This document shows positions 13,101 to 25,700 of a stretch of 64,000 nucleotides of DNA, one piece after another. The translations under genes were made by a program, and so were the position numbers. The stretch's first letter is position 1, and every line of letters begins with the position of its first letter. Below the pieces are notes generated by a model that ran no database searches, was not told the DNA's origin, and saw nothing but the letters and a program-made list of their open reading frames with translations. Source of the stretch: Scortum barcoo (Eukaryota > Chordata > Actinopteri > Centrarchiformes > Terapontidae); NCBI GenBank assembly GCA_023238725.1, contig CM041546.1:5972483-6036482 (forward strand), in the 5' to 3' direction.

Positions 13101-16100
13101 ATTATTATCTAGCTCGACAACTTGCCTCTTGAATATATTTGTGTTCTTTTTGTGTGTTTTTCATGCTTTCTTTTACTATCGTATTGACGTATTCCTCCTC
13201 TTTCAGATTCAAGTTGTGACCTTCGCCACAGAGCACAACTGGGACTCGCTAGATTTTTTTGACGGGGTTGATGGCAATGCTCCAAGGCTTGGTAGCTACT
13301 CAGGTAAAACTGATACAACTGAATCTTAGTTGTCAGCTCCCTCTTGAATTTCAATCAAACATCACAGGGGCCCCAGCAGCAGACAGATGTGGTGATGGAG
13401 CTGATGACATTTGGTATGTCCTTTGAGAATGCTGTCTAAAAACCTGTTAAAGAAGTCAAAGAAGAAAAATGTTCATCCTCCTTCACACGATATCCCTCTC
13501 TGTCTCTGCATTAGAGGTCTCCATAATGTAGATCTTAATACAGTCTGGAATTTGACAAATGTCGTCTTGCCTCAGGGTTCATGCTAATGGAAATGGTGCT
13601 CTTGCCACATGGTAACCTCCTAGAAACAGGCCATCACATTTTTAGATGCTAAATCCTACTGTAAAAAGGGCTGGTGTAGCATAATGACCTCTGTCCCTAT
13701 ATCAGCTATCTGTTTTAGTAGGCTAAGGTGTCAGATTTCTCAAGTGGTGGATATCTCTTTCTGGAACAAAACTCTTTACATATTGTAATCGCTCCACAGT
13801 ACAGCTCTCACTGTGCAGGGAAGCATGTGGTGTGAAGAGGCTAAGGCATTTTAAAATGCAATCAATTTTATCTTGGGCTAAACTGATGAAGGTGATAATG
13901 AATATATGTAAAAGTCTTCATGCAAATTGCAGAAGACATAAGCCTGCAATAGAGAAAATGGTCCCAGACCTCAGTGTTGCCACACACCCAGAAGAGACCA
14001 TGTTCGTTTTACTAGTTTGATTTTGTAGGTGTGACTTCACTGACTTAAGGCCCAAAAGAAGTGTGCTGGACATTATTGAATGATTATAGTTGGTGAAAAA
14101 ATAGAAATTGATCATTGTGTATATCATGTTACTGTCTTGTTGAAAAAAATCTGAGACTTTGTCTGATGTCTTGAAATAATAACAATCTGCACATCACTGA
14201 ATATGAATAGCTATTGAAATGCTTTCTTTTCTTCTTGACCCGAAAGGCCATGAATATATTATATTATAGATATAATATAGATATATGTATATATTATAGA
14301 TAATATATGTATATATATATTATAGTGTTTTCTGATCACGGATGACATGAAATACACATCTTGTCTCTTTTTGAATTTATAAAAAGACTCTGCTCTTGAT
14401 TTGCTATTTAATTTCCTCTGTCTGTGATTTATTGAATTATGTGAGGCCCTTTTGTTTTTTTTTATTTTTTTCCCACCATAATTTCATTTGCACCCACCTG
14501 CTGATATGCTCAGCAACTCTCATTTAGCAAGCTTATGAAGATAATAGCTGCTGCCATCAGTCACAGTGTCCACAATAAGAATTTAGCTCTTGTTAAAGTA
14601 AATAAGTCAGAATCAGAGAATGAATGAACAAACCCACAGCAGAATTATCACAGCATCTGAATTATTATCCGCAGTATACTTATTTATCTGTCCTCATGTT
14701 TTATTTAGGGCTTAAATCTGGAATATGGACTAGCCACGGTTTCAACAGTTTTCTCTATATTGTATAAAACAGGTACAACGATTCCCCAGCTGCTGAACAG
14801 CACGTCCAACAACCTGTATTTGACCTTCCAGTCTGACATCAGTGTATCCGCCGCCGGCTTCCACTTGGAGTACACAGGTATGAGGAGAGACGGCTCGTCT
14901 GCCCGACTGTCACTTTGTCTGTTGTCAGTTTGTCTCTGTGTGTCCATTTGCCTTCGACTCCCAGCTGCTGCACAGGGATATAAGAAATAAGAGGGACTGC
15001 TGCTCTGGATAGCTCAGTTGGACACAGAAACAAAGAGTGACAGCGAGCGGGCAAAGTTTTTGTTTTCCTCTGAATCTGCTCTCAGTTTCAGTCTTTGTAT
15101 ATGCCTCTCTGGTGTTCAGCCACAGTATTCCCCAATGGTATTGTTTTTTTGTTTTTTTTTTAAGTCCTCTCTTTGCTTCAAGTTACTGGACCCACATTCA
15201 TTGTCATTTAGGGACTACATTTGCTCATCTCTCAGTGGGCTAGCACTTAGGGGCATATTTGCTAAGAAGCATGCTAAACATTTACCATGCACTTAAATTT
15301 AAAGGAGTGTAGCTGGCCCCAGTGGAGCGACTGATTTACTAAGTCCTCCCATTCAAAAATGGTGTAAATGAAAATAGGGACACTGATCCGCAGGTGATGC
15401 ATGGAGCTCTTATGCAGATATTTAATAATCCAGTCCTTTGTGACCAATTTCCTGTCTGTTATTTACATCTCAGGCACTTTCCCTTTGTCTCATTTAATGT
15501 CAGAGTAATTTTCCTCTTTTTTTTTTTTTGTCTCTCTAAGGTTAGATGGATTTTAAGTTGGTACTTTCTCTGTCTCCTCCTCACATTTTTCTTTCTGCTA
15601 GTTTGTTACTTATCACTCACCCAGACATTAAAGCAATTTTCTTACTTAAACGTGTGGCTACAGGAGACCCATTGTCACACATTTTCAGTGAAGTACATGT
15701 AGGGCAGTGAAAAAGTGCAACCACAAGGAACGTAAGAGCAGAGAAGACGAGAACTCCATAATGTGGAGATACAGTAAAATGGGAGCTTGTGGATGATGCA
15801 AAGGGGGAAAAAGAGAGTGCTGCCAACCTTGAGGTTCCTTATACAACGCAATTAAAGAATAATAGTCATGTTAAAATAGGCTCCCGCACAATCTAACAGT
15901 CGGTTCCCACAGATGTGTTGCAAAACAAAAGAAGCATAAAAAATCATCGCTGTCACTGAATCCGTCCTCGCTGTCAGTCGTGTCAGTCTGCGAGCATCGT
16001 GCCACTGTTGAGAGCGACTTCACAGCCATGTCTCTCGCAGTCGGTGCTCCGTTTCCACAACACCCTCCTCTTGTTTGGAGCCACTCCGTCGCTGTGTCTC

Positions 16101-19100
16101 TCTGTGGGCTCTTTCCTTTCTGCGCTAACCTCCTCTCTCTGCCCCCCCTCGCTACCTCCCGCTGAGAATCACTTCAGTGCCATGTCTCTCAGTCAGCTTT
16201 TCCTCTCTGTCTGTCTTACACTTTGCCACTGCCGCCCTGGTAAAGTGCATTCCCTGATGCTTTGTGTAAACCAGGCTACAGTCAGACTCCTTTCTATTTT
16301 TCTGTTGCTACTCATATTTGCTAACTTTCCTGCCACGTGCTTCTACTGTCTTCCTACTGGCAAATATTTGTGCATGTGTGATCAAGCCATGCTGCGTCTC
16401 TACTGAACTACTCACGTATTTCTGTTTTTGTGGTCTGTTGTTTCCCAATTTGTGATGTTCTAGTCCACTGCTTATGAATGAGTTCAGATTCTGATTTAAT
16501 TGATCAAATTACAGTGAACCTCTATTCTTTCTTTTAGTCGGTTCAATCTTTGTATCTCATTTCCAGCTTGTGGTTGGCTTGAACCACCCATTTATTTTTC
16601 ACACACTCCAGTTTTTATCTACAAATTAAGCCTCTGAATGTTTGGTACAGTGGGAAGAAAAACACAAGGGGGATTGGCACAGACCCAGTCAGTCAACCAT
16701 CTGTTTTAAAATGTTTCTTTTGGGTGATTGTTGCAGTCCATTGAGACTAGTCATAGAAATCCTGTATACCACCCGTCACTACAACTTCTTTAGAGCCAAG
16801 CATTTAACCAGCCCTCCTAAGGCAGACAGTATGTTATAGCTGAAAACAAAATTGGCTTGTTCGCAAAGGCAATACGGCATTTTGCATCCCAAGTAAAGTC
16901 CCACACTGGGCTTCAATTGCTGCAGTCTGCAGAGGTCTGTATTATTTCCACATGAGCTACATGGAGCAAATGTCGCAGCAAAATGAATCAATCCTAGACA
17001 TCTTGGAAAGAAATTCATCTGAACCAGCCTCAAAATCTGTCAATACATTTGTTACTGCACATCACACTGTGGGGTAATACACAAAAGACATTATGCCACT
17101 GCATATTGTTGGAGCTTTCTGTAAATGTTAAGCTTGCTACAGATAATGTTTTTGGTAAGTACCTGCATTTATGTATGTTTCAAGTAAATTATAATAATGT
17201 ATCATGGCTTACCCTTGCACAGTCATTACAGGACCACCAGCATCACACACCCCATCAGTACCTGTACTTGACTGCTTCACATTCAAGTTTAGAGTATTCT
17301 CACTACACTTAGTCTTCCAGCAGTAAACCACACTGCTTGGTGTGCTGCAGGATTTGCAACTCAACAAAAAATGACTATGCTGTGGTCTTCCTCTCATGTG
17401 TCAGTCAGTATCTACTGTATAACACTTAGGCCTCTCATTTCAAGCAGCAAGTGTCACTTTCATCTCTGAGAGACTGTTAATCTAATAATTATTGAGGCTC
17501 AGTGTGCACCAGGGCAGGGGGAGTAGCTCAGGAAAAGATGCACATCAAGAGGCAGAGTGGAATTTTGGTGCTTCTTTTGTCATGAAAAACAAATTCTCTA
17601 CCATTTCTGCCTCCTCGGGCCACATCTTTTCAAAAGGGAAAGGCCAAACATTTTTGTGCCTTTCTTTGGCAGAGGTGTTCACCTAGACCTCTCCAAAATG
17701 ACAAAAACTCAGTTTGTTACACCAGGCCGTGTTTATTTTCCTCTAGAACCGATGAAAATGCAACCTAGAGTTGAATTTAATGTGTTAGACAGAGTCTCTA
17801 CTGGGTTGGATTAATAAACAAGTCTTATTAATAATTCCACTCACAGTTGACTGGAGAATATATAAGGTTGATAAGGTTCAGTTGATTAAATACTGAAAAA
17901 CACCAGTAACAGGAAAATCTGTGTATATAAGTGTGGTGCTTGTTTCAGGAGTGTGTTGCATGTAATTATGAACCCACTACACACTGAACTCCATACTGTG
18001 AGCTTGGTGCACAGCAAGCATCCTCATGCTACGTACTTAGTTCAGAAAACTCTCCTACTGACAGATAACGATTTTTTGAATCCCACATTTACTATTCCTG
18101 CAGATACTGCAATATCTGTAATTAATTAATTCATCCTGCACCAGGGTCTTTTTTTTTTTTTTTCCAAGCTGTGCTGTACCCGAACAAGATGGGTTTTGTG
18201 CATCTGGTCATCAAGTTTCAAAATGCTTCACAGGCACATGTACACTTACATCTCAGTAGCAACAGCATGTGGACCTAGTTTCAGGAAATTTGAGGCCTGT
18301 GTCAGTTTGTTATTAATATATAAATGTTAAATTGTAAAAACAAGAACATTGATTGCGTTCGCAAATTAATATGATCCTGGTTTTGATACTGTACGGTGCA
18401 GCTTACCTGGATGTCAGACTGATTAGGATGAGAACGATGACGATCATCATTCTCATCCTAATGATAAAGAGAAGAAGAGAGTGATAATGTGATATTTTTA
18501 GTGGTAATCACCGTGATTCATATCTTGATAATTAATCTAAAAATACTGTTAGTCTTGGAACAAAATTCAAGTTCGGTGATGGAGGCAGAAACGTGCATTT
18601 TGTACCTTAAATTCTCTGCTCTACTCGCTCATCCCAACTTTGTGTATGCTACCACCCACTTAAAGTATCTCTTATCTTAAACTCTGTGCTGTTGACAGTG
18701 TATAATCACAGTACTATACTTTGTTAACTTCAACCTTCAGTTTGTTGTTGTGTTCGTGAGCACCCTTATAAAGAGACTCAGTGAACTCTTCCCTACTGTG
18801 TGACCTGCATGTTTTGCCTCTGCATCTGCCAAGTAGCTTTCATTATCATGGTACATTTTTTTGCAACCAACCTCCTCCTACTTTTGCGAAAAAACACTTC
18901 TTTTCTGTACGGGTCCACTTTAAAATGTTTAATAATTAATGAAAGAAAGCAATATATATAAATCCCTACGTTAAATTAAAATCAGGAGTAGATAAAACCC
19001 TCAGCTACATGAAAAAATTGTTGTAATTGGTAACACGTACTTGTGAGATGTTACTGGCAGGATACAGTCGGCAAGGCATCCTGTTGAAAAATATCGGACA

Positions 19101-21443
19101 TGTTTGATGAGCATGGGACTCCCTCCAGACACGGTCGCACTCGGGGACAGTGAGTGTCAAACTTCTCACAGCGGGGTGACAACTGTCCTTGCCAAAAATG
19201 TGTATTCTGACAGTTTGACTGGAACCCATCTGGAGCTCAACGGGCATCGGTGCCGTCTGTTTGTGCGCCCACTCTGAACCTGACCAGAGCACAAAGGTCT
19301 GTTTGTGCTCAGTTTTTCGAGCTGGCACCGTGCCTCTGATCCTGTAAACCGGTCTCTTACTTTGACTGTTATGTTTTGACTGATATGACTGATGGATGCA
19401 GGCTTCAGTATGTGCTTTCTGACAGTGTTTTACTTAACTCTGAAGGTCTGCTGACAACCGAGGGACTTTATTTCTGTTACGCTGCGTGTGACATGAATCT
19501 GTGGATACACATTTACACTATTTGTTTTGTTTCTGTATATAATCTATAAAGTTGTCAGCGCATCCAGTATTGCAATATTTCACCAAACCTGTATCATGAT
19601 TATATTTGTTGACATTTGCACATGAAACTGTTCAAATTATTGCTGCATTGTGTTTTGATGTCAAACATACCATATGGCAACCCCTATAGCAGCAAAGACT
19701 GCTTCACTGCATTACCAAATCTCCTGGAAATCAGTTAAATGTTTCAGTCATTTGAATGAGTCAAAGTAATACGTCTGTTTAAACCCACATATGACAAAAC
19801 TTTACAGCTTCAAAGAATCCACCCACTCCCTTTGTCCAGTAGCTCTCCTTTAGTTGTTGTGGCTGCTCTCGTATCGCTTCCTGCTCTGCGCCTCTTAGAT
19901 TACCGTCTCCTCCCACTCAAATATCCTCTTCAACTTTCACTAGATGCTGAGTGGAGTGGCCACTCCTGCTCTGAAAGAGATGCCTATAAATTGTTCTGAA
20001 TCTTTTGTGTGCATTTCTGCTGCGATGTTTACGTTCATCCACCCACTTGCTTGTTTGGACCTGTTAACTCTTTGAGTGGACTTGTATGTGAGTGTTGGTA
20101 CATTTGTGTATTTTCCTTTTTTTCAGTGGTGTGTGTGTGTGTGGTTGTTCTCTATCCTATACATAAGTGGGGATATGTCTGTCTTTTTTTGTGGCTGTGT
20201 TTGTATATCTTCCTTCCCACTGCCTCTCACTCGACAGCCTGCATGCTAATTATGCATCAAGGTGAAAACTTCTATATGAATATATATTTGCCTTTGAAAG
20301 ATACTACAAAGGTGCCCGTTATTTCATTTCTTATGTATTACTGCTGCAGCGGTGCAGCAACCAATTTTATACAGTTTCATGCATCCAAATTTTATTATTT
20401 AAATAACCTACAGACAGATGACTTGTCATTTGAAAGACTTACAAAATGAGTTTCCAGCCCTTCTTTTCATTGAGTGACAGTGTAATGGATGCATTAATAA
20501 TAAGTCAAATGTGAGATAAATTCTCTGCCTTCAGATCCGATATTTTATATATTTATTTAGCCATCTCTAGGAAAAATGAAACTGAACCTTGACTATTCAT
20601 TCCATCATTTTGTTTCTGTAAAATCAAATGTATCTTAAATTGACCCCAAATACTTAGATTAATATAACTCAAAGCTGGGATCACCATTGCTTTTAAGCCA
20701 TTAAAACACAATATTCAGGCCTCTCAGTACCTGGCAAGTGGCACTGTAATCAATTTGTTCCAATGGAGCTCAATGCTTCTGTCAAGTAATACTTCAGGGG
20801 TTGCTTTGTAATTTCACAGTGATTGCTTCAGATCACAGTCAGAAGAATTTTTTTGTGAGTACTGCCACCAGTAGAATAGCTTTGTGACTTGTTCCAGTTT
20901 GTACTCGTGATGAGAGGAAAGGGGAAAAAAAGCAGGCATACTCAATTATGCAATTACAATCACATTAAAATGAGGCTCTGCGTAATTACATGTTTAAACG
21001 TATGATTTTAATTGAATTTTTCCTTCATCTCCATAGGTATTATGTGATTAAATGTAAATGTCTGAATTAAATATAGAAAGGATGAGCAGTTTCAGGTTTT
21101 AATCCCACCTGTATTGTGCAGAAGAATGATCGCTGTCCACACTTGTGTGTTGTGACTCTGTCCTAAGCAATAGGTTTGGATTCGTGCCCGGAGCCGCTGC
21201 CTCCCAGTAACGGCCAAAAAGTGGGCGACCGCTACACTGTGGGTGACATGGTGTCCTTCCTGTGTGATCAAGGCTTCTCGTTACAGGTAGGTGAAAGCAT
21301 ACAGTGCCGGTAAAGCTGATACCCAGCTCTCTTACGGTTATGATAAGTGAATCATATCTACCTGCCTGGAGTGACAATTTTAAGGGAATACCCCCAAAGG
21401 ATGAATCTGTCAAGGCAGCGTTACTAAGTGCTTTTTCTATGAC

Positions 21444-21479
<36 letters not shown>

Positions 21480-22746
21480 GCAGGAGTGGAGTAAGTGCAG
21501 AAGAAATGTTAAATGCACAAGTGTGGGGTGACTTTCCATGTATTTATGCCTGCATCTTTATTTCCAAGTGTGTGTGTGTGTATATGTGTGTGTGGACTTT
21601 ACTTAGCTGCTTCTCTGCTTGGATGTTTGTGCAAGTGTGTGCTTGTGTATGTCAGTTACAAAGCAGCTTTAACTTCCTCCTCGAGTAGATGCTGTAGCTG
21701 TGGCGTTTTGAGCCACAGGCGATGGATTGTGTTAACAGTCGCCTCACTAATCCCACACCGATTTTTCTTCCTGGCTGGGGCATTCAGTTCTTTTCACATT
21801 CTCTCTGGACCAAACAAGCAACTTTTTACACACATCTTCAGGCTGAGTGTCTTAACACCAGAAATAGCCCAGAGGCCATTGTAGAAACAAAAGCCCAAGT
21901 ATGGCTGAGTCCTTTGAGTTCAGGTCTGTGTGTTTGTGGTTGTATGTGGTACATTTGTGCTCACACGCCCTGCTTTGATGAGTGTTTTCATGTTGGCCGT
22001 TGGTGTACATGCAGGCTGGAGAATGTACATGTATGTATGGATTTTACTTGCATCGTTGAGAAACTTCCTGACTGCACTTTTAAATCGATGAAAACAACAA
22101 CAGCTCTATGAATATTTCACAGAGGATTAACCTGTAATATCCATCCATTTTAGATTATTTTGTATTTCACAGAAAACAAGTCTGGAAGCAGAATATTTGT
22201 CTTTTCTTGTTCTCTCAGGCTGTAACACATCTCTGTGTAGTCAGACCCCAGGTGGTGCTCGCGCTGCCCAGCTAGCTGCAAGAGGTCCCTCTTCTGCTCT
22301 TGATACCATCAAATATTTACACCCAAGACCTTGAGAGGAGGATTTTGAGAAATCCAAAAATCTGACTGCTAACTAATTCCAAAGATCCACAGGACAGAGA
22401 TAAAATCTGCTGCAAGCACCTGTCGGTTTGATCTCTTGGTGTTCCCTTTTTTTTTTTTTTACTGCTCAGCACTTTGGAGGTGGTGAATATATTGTTTTTG
22501 TCCTTTTTCCTGAACAGGGTAATGCATATATTACCTGCATGCCTGGTCCCGTCAGAAGGTGGAATTACCCAGTGCCTCTGTGTTTAGGTAATGTATTATT
22601 TTATGCAGTCTGACATTGCCTGTATACAGGATGATATTGCAGACAACAAACCATATTTGTTGCATCAAACACAGACTCGGCCTCTTTCTCTTGTCATTTG
22701 CCATTTACCTTTTCTCATTAACATTTTCCTTGTGTCTTTATTTTCC

Positions 22747-22797
<51 letters not shown>

Positions 22798-25700
22798 GAC
22801 ATACCAATACTTCACTTATACACAGCCTCACAATAGATCAATGGCTTCACAGAGGAGTTTTTATTGTATTAGGGAAAGCAACGATTTCATTGTGGAATGG
22901 GTGGGCGTGGAGGGCTTGGGGTGGAGATTATGAATTTTCTGCTTTCCCCCTCAGTTGAAAATCGATAAGGCTTAGCACCATCTCAGTGTGTTGTTTGATT
23001 TCTGATACCCCTGATGAGACTTTCCAGTCTCTCCCGACACTTCCTCTGATGGTGATAGCTACAGTGATAGATTTGAGAGATTACTAAGGAAGCGTTCCAC
23101 TTTCTCTTTTGACACCTCATCGTTCTGTTGCCCCCAATTACACGCGTACACTTGCACACACATATAAGCGTGGACACACCCACGCAGTGTATACAGACAC
23201 GCAGACAAAAAAACGTCTTCACACCACCGAGCACCTACTCGCTGCGATCTTCATGTAAATGTTCTGTCCCTGTGGCTTTCACAGTTCACTGCAGACATAA
23301 ATCCGAGCTTTAATGTTGACAGGCCTCTTCTTAGACGCATGTGTTCGCTCGTTAGCTCAGCCGCTCGCTCGTTTACAGTACATGCACTCAACCCAACACC
23401 ACAGGATCTGTATTCACTTTGCCGCCGATAAACTCACATCAAAGAGGTTGCATGCTCCCGCGCAAACAGTACAACATCCTCATAAGTCCCACTCCTCTCC
23501 TCATTGCTTTCATTTCATACGCAAACAGGTCAAGCAGGTTTCCCCGCACAATTAAACCCCAGATCGTTTTCATCTCATTCTCACCATGGTTGATAGTACC
23601 CAAAGGAATGGCGGCAGTGCCCCGTGTGATTCCAACCTTTTGCCACATAAATAGGCGCGTTGGGGCTGAGATGGGAAAAGAGGGATGATTTAACCACCAC
23701 AAGTTTACATTGATGCCTCTGGTGGCTGTAATTGCATTACACCTGGGCGTTTATGTAACCTTCACAGCAAGCTGAGGTGTTCTCTAACACGCAGTCATGC
23801 AAAGAAGAGAGGTGGCGCGTTGCAAGGGGGAGGAGGGGTGAAGTAATCACTGCCACCGCTGAGGAAAACTGTGGTGCTGTATTGAATATTGACTCCCTCA
23901 TTTATTTCAATTTAAAGCACCAGCAAACAAGGGATGCGCCTGAGTCTGTTATCTTTTCACGGATGCCCTTATAGAACATAATCCACACAGCCAAGCAGAG
24001 ATGTACATGCCACAAGTCACAGACACGCTCAAACACAGAGACGTAAGCCCCCCCCCTCCCCCTACACTATTACTAAGCTCATAAAGCACACACGCGGCAC
24101 TTAATTTCCTTATGCACGCACAAAAAAAAATACCCCCTTTTCACAGACTGCATACAGAAACAGGCCAAACACACACTCAAACAGCACGGCTACTCTTCCT
24201 CCCGTCTCGCACACATACACAACAATTATACATGTGCTGAAACCCACACGTACAGAGAGACACAATGCTCTTTGCCCTCCCTCCATATTCACCCAGTAGT
24301 CTTTGTTTTTCTTTGTTTTCCCATTGAGCCGTTCCACGGAGAAGTGACATGTTCTTTCTCCTTGGTTGGTCCCCCTCAGCTCAGTGTGGCGGCTCCATGA
24401 CAGACTTCAGCGGCGTCATCCTCAGCCCAGGCTTCCCGGGGAATTACCAGAGCAGCCTGGACTGCAGCTGGAGAGTTCAACTCCCTATTGGCTTTGGTCT
24501 GTCATCCCCCCCTCCTTCTGTCTTTCCTTTCTTTCTTTTTCTTCTTTCTTTCTTTTTGTCTTTCTGCTAGCTGCTTCTCTCTTCCCCATTGCTCTGTTTA
24601 CTCCTCCCCTCCCCTCCCTGCACACTTTTAACATTAAATTTCAAGCGACCTCCTATTGTAGTACCTGAAAATATATTCTTGAGTTCATCTGCTTCATTAA
24701 CCCCTTTCTTTATGCCTTTTAGGGATCCATCTGCAGTTTCTGAACTTCTCCACAGAACCCGTTCACGACTATCTGGAAGTGCGCAGCGGGAGCCTGGAGA
24801 CGGGGACGGTGATTGATCGCTTCAGTGGCCCCATGGTGCCCAACTCCCTCTTTAGCACCACCTGCACGAAACGACTCTCTTCTTCCACAGCGACTACTCC
24901 CAGAACAAGCCCGGCTTCCACATTGTCTACCAGGGTGAGGAGCAAAGATTGGTCGTTATGGCAAAGTGAAAGCACAGAGTTATCATAGCGGCAACTGGAA
25001 AAAGTGGAAGGAGACTGAAGAGTTTGCTAATAGAACACTTAAAAGACCATCAGTCAGGTTAGATGCAGACCCAGCGATTAGTCCTGCAAGGCGGATACTT
25101 TCACTGAGGTTGTAGGATTACAAAAGGTTGAAGAATAAAGGAGGAAAAAATCAATGCTTGACCTCCTGAGGCATTCAATAGCACATATCCTTGAATAGTA
25201 ATAGTGTTGGCTATGTTAGTGTGGTATTTTTATTTTATTTTTTTGTTAAAGCCAATGCGGGAAAGAAGTCTTAGTAATAGTCTTAGTAATACTTTGAATG
25301 TGCATTTTTAAACGAACGTTTTATGAAGAAAGGCATTTTTTATTTTATCAAGGTTTAGTGAGGGCTTCAGCCACGGGAGGAAAAAAAGCATGTTTTCAAC
25401 TTATAAAAGAACGTATGATTATTGAGCCAACCTGGTGATGAGATTTTTACAAGTAATGCAAGGTTAGCTGGTCTTAGCAGCTCGCATGCCAGGCTTTGGT
25501 TCATTGAGTTAATCATAAATATTATATAGTATTCTAGTGGTTGTGTTTTATTCCTGGAGTCTGTGTTTCATAAACGTCCTCTGCTCTGTATGGGTTTATT
25601 TTTTTCCCAGCATATGAGCTACAGAGGTGTCCAGACCCACGACCGTTTCGTAACGGCATAGTGATCGGTCAAGACTACAGCGTGGGAATGACCATTTCCT

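Noticed and set aside
16017..16195. Possible duplication of a cttca...gccatgtctctc segment about 150 bases apart
   Set aside because: The match is short and broken by several differences, so it is not secure as a duplication.
21172..21173. Second AG as the main start of the Sushi11 exon
   Set aside because: It would drop the A-I residues expected in the family linker, so the upstream AG was preferred and this one kept only as a possible isoform.
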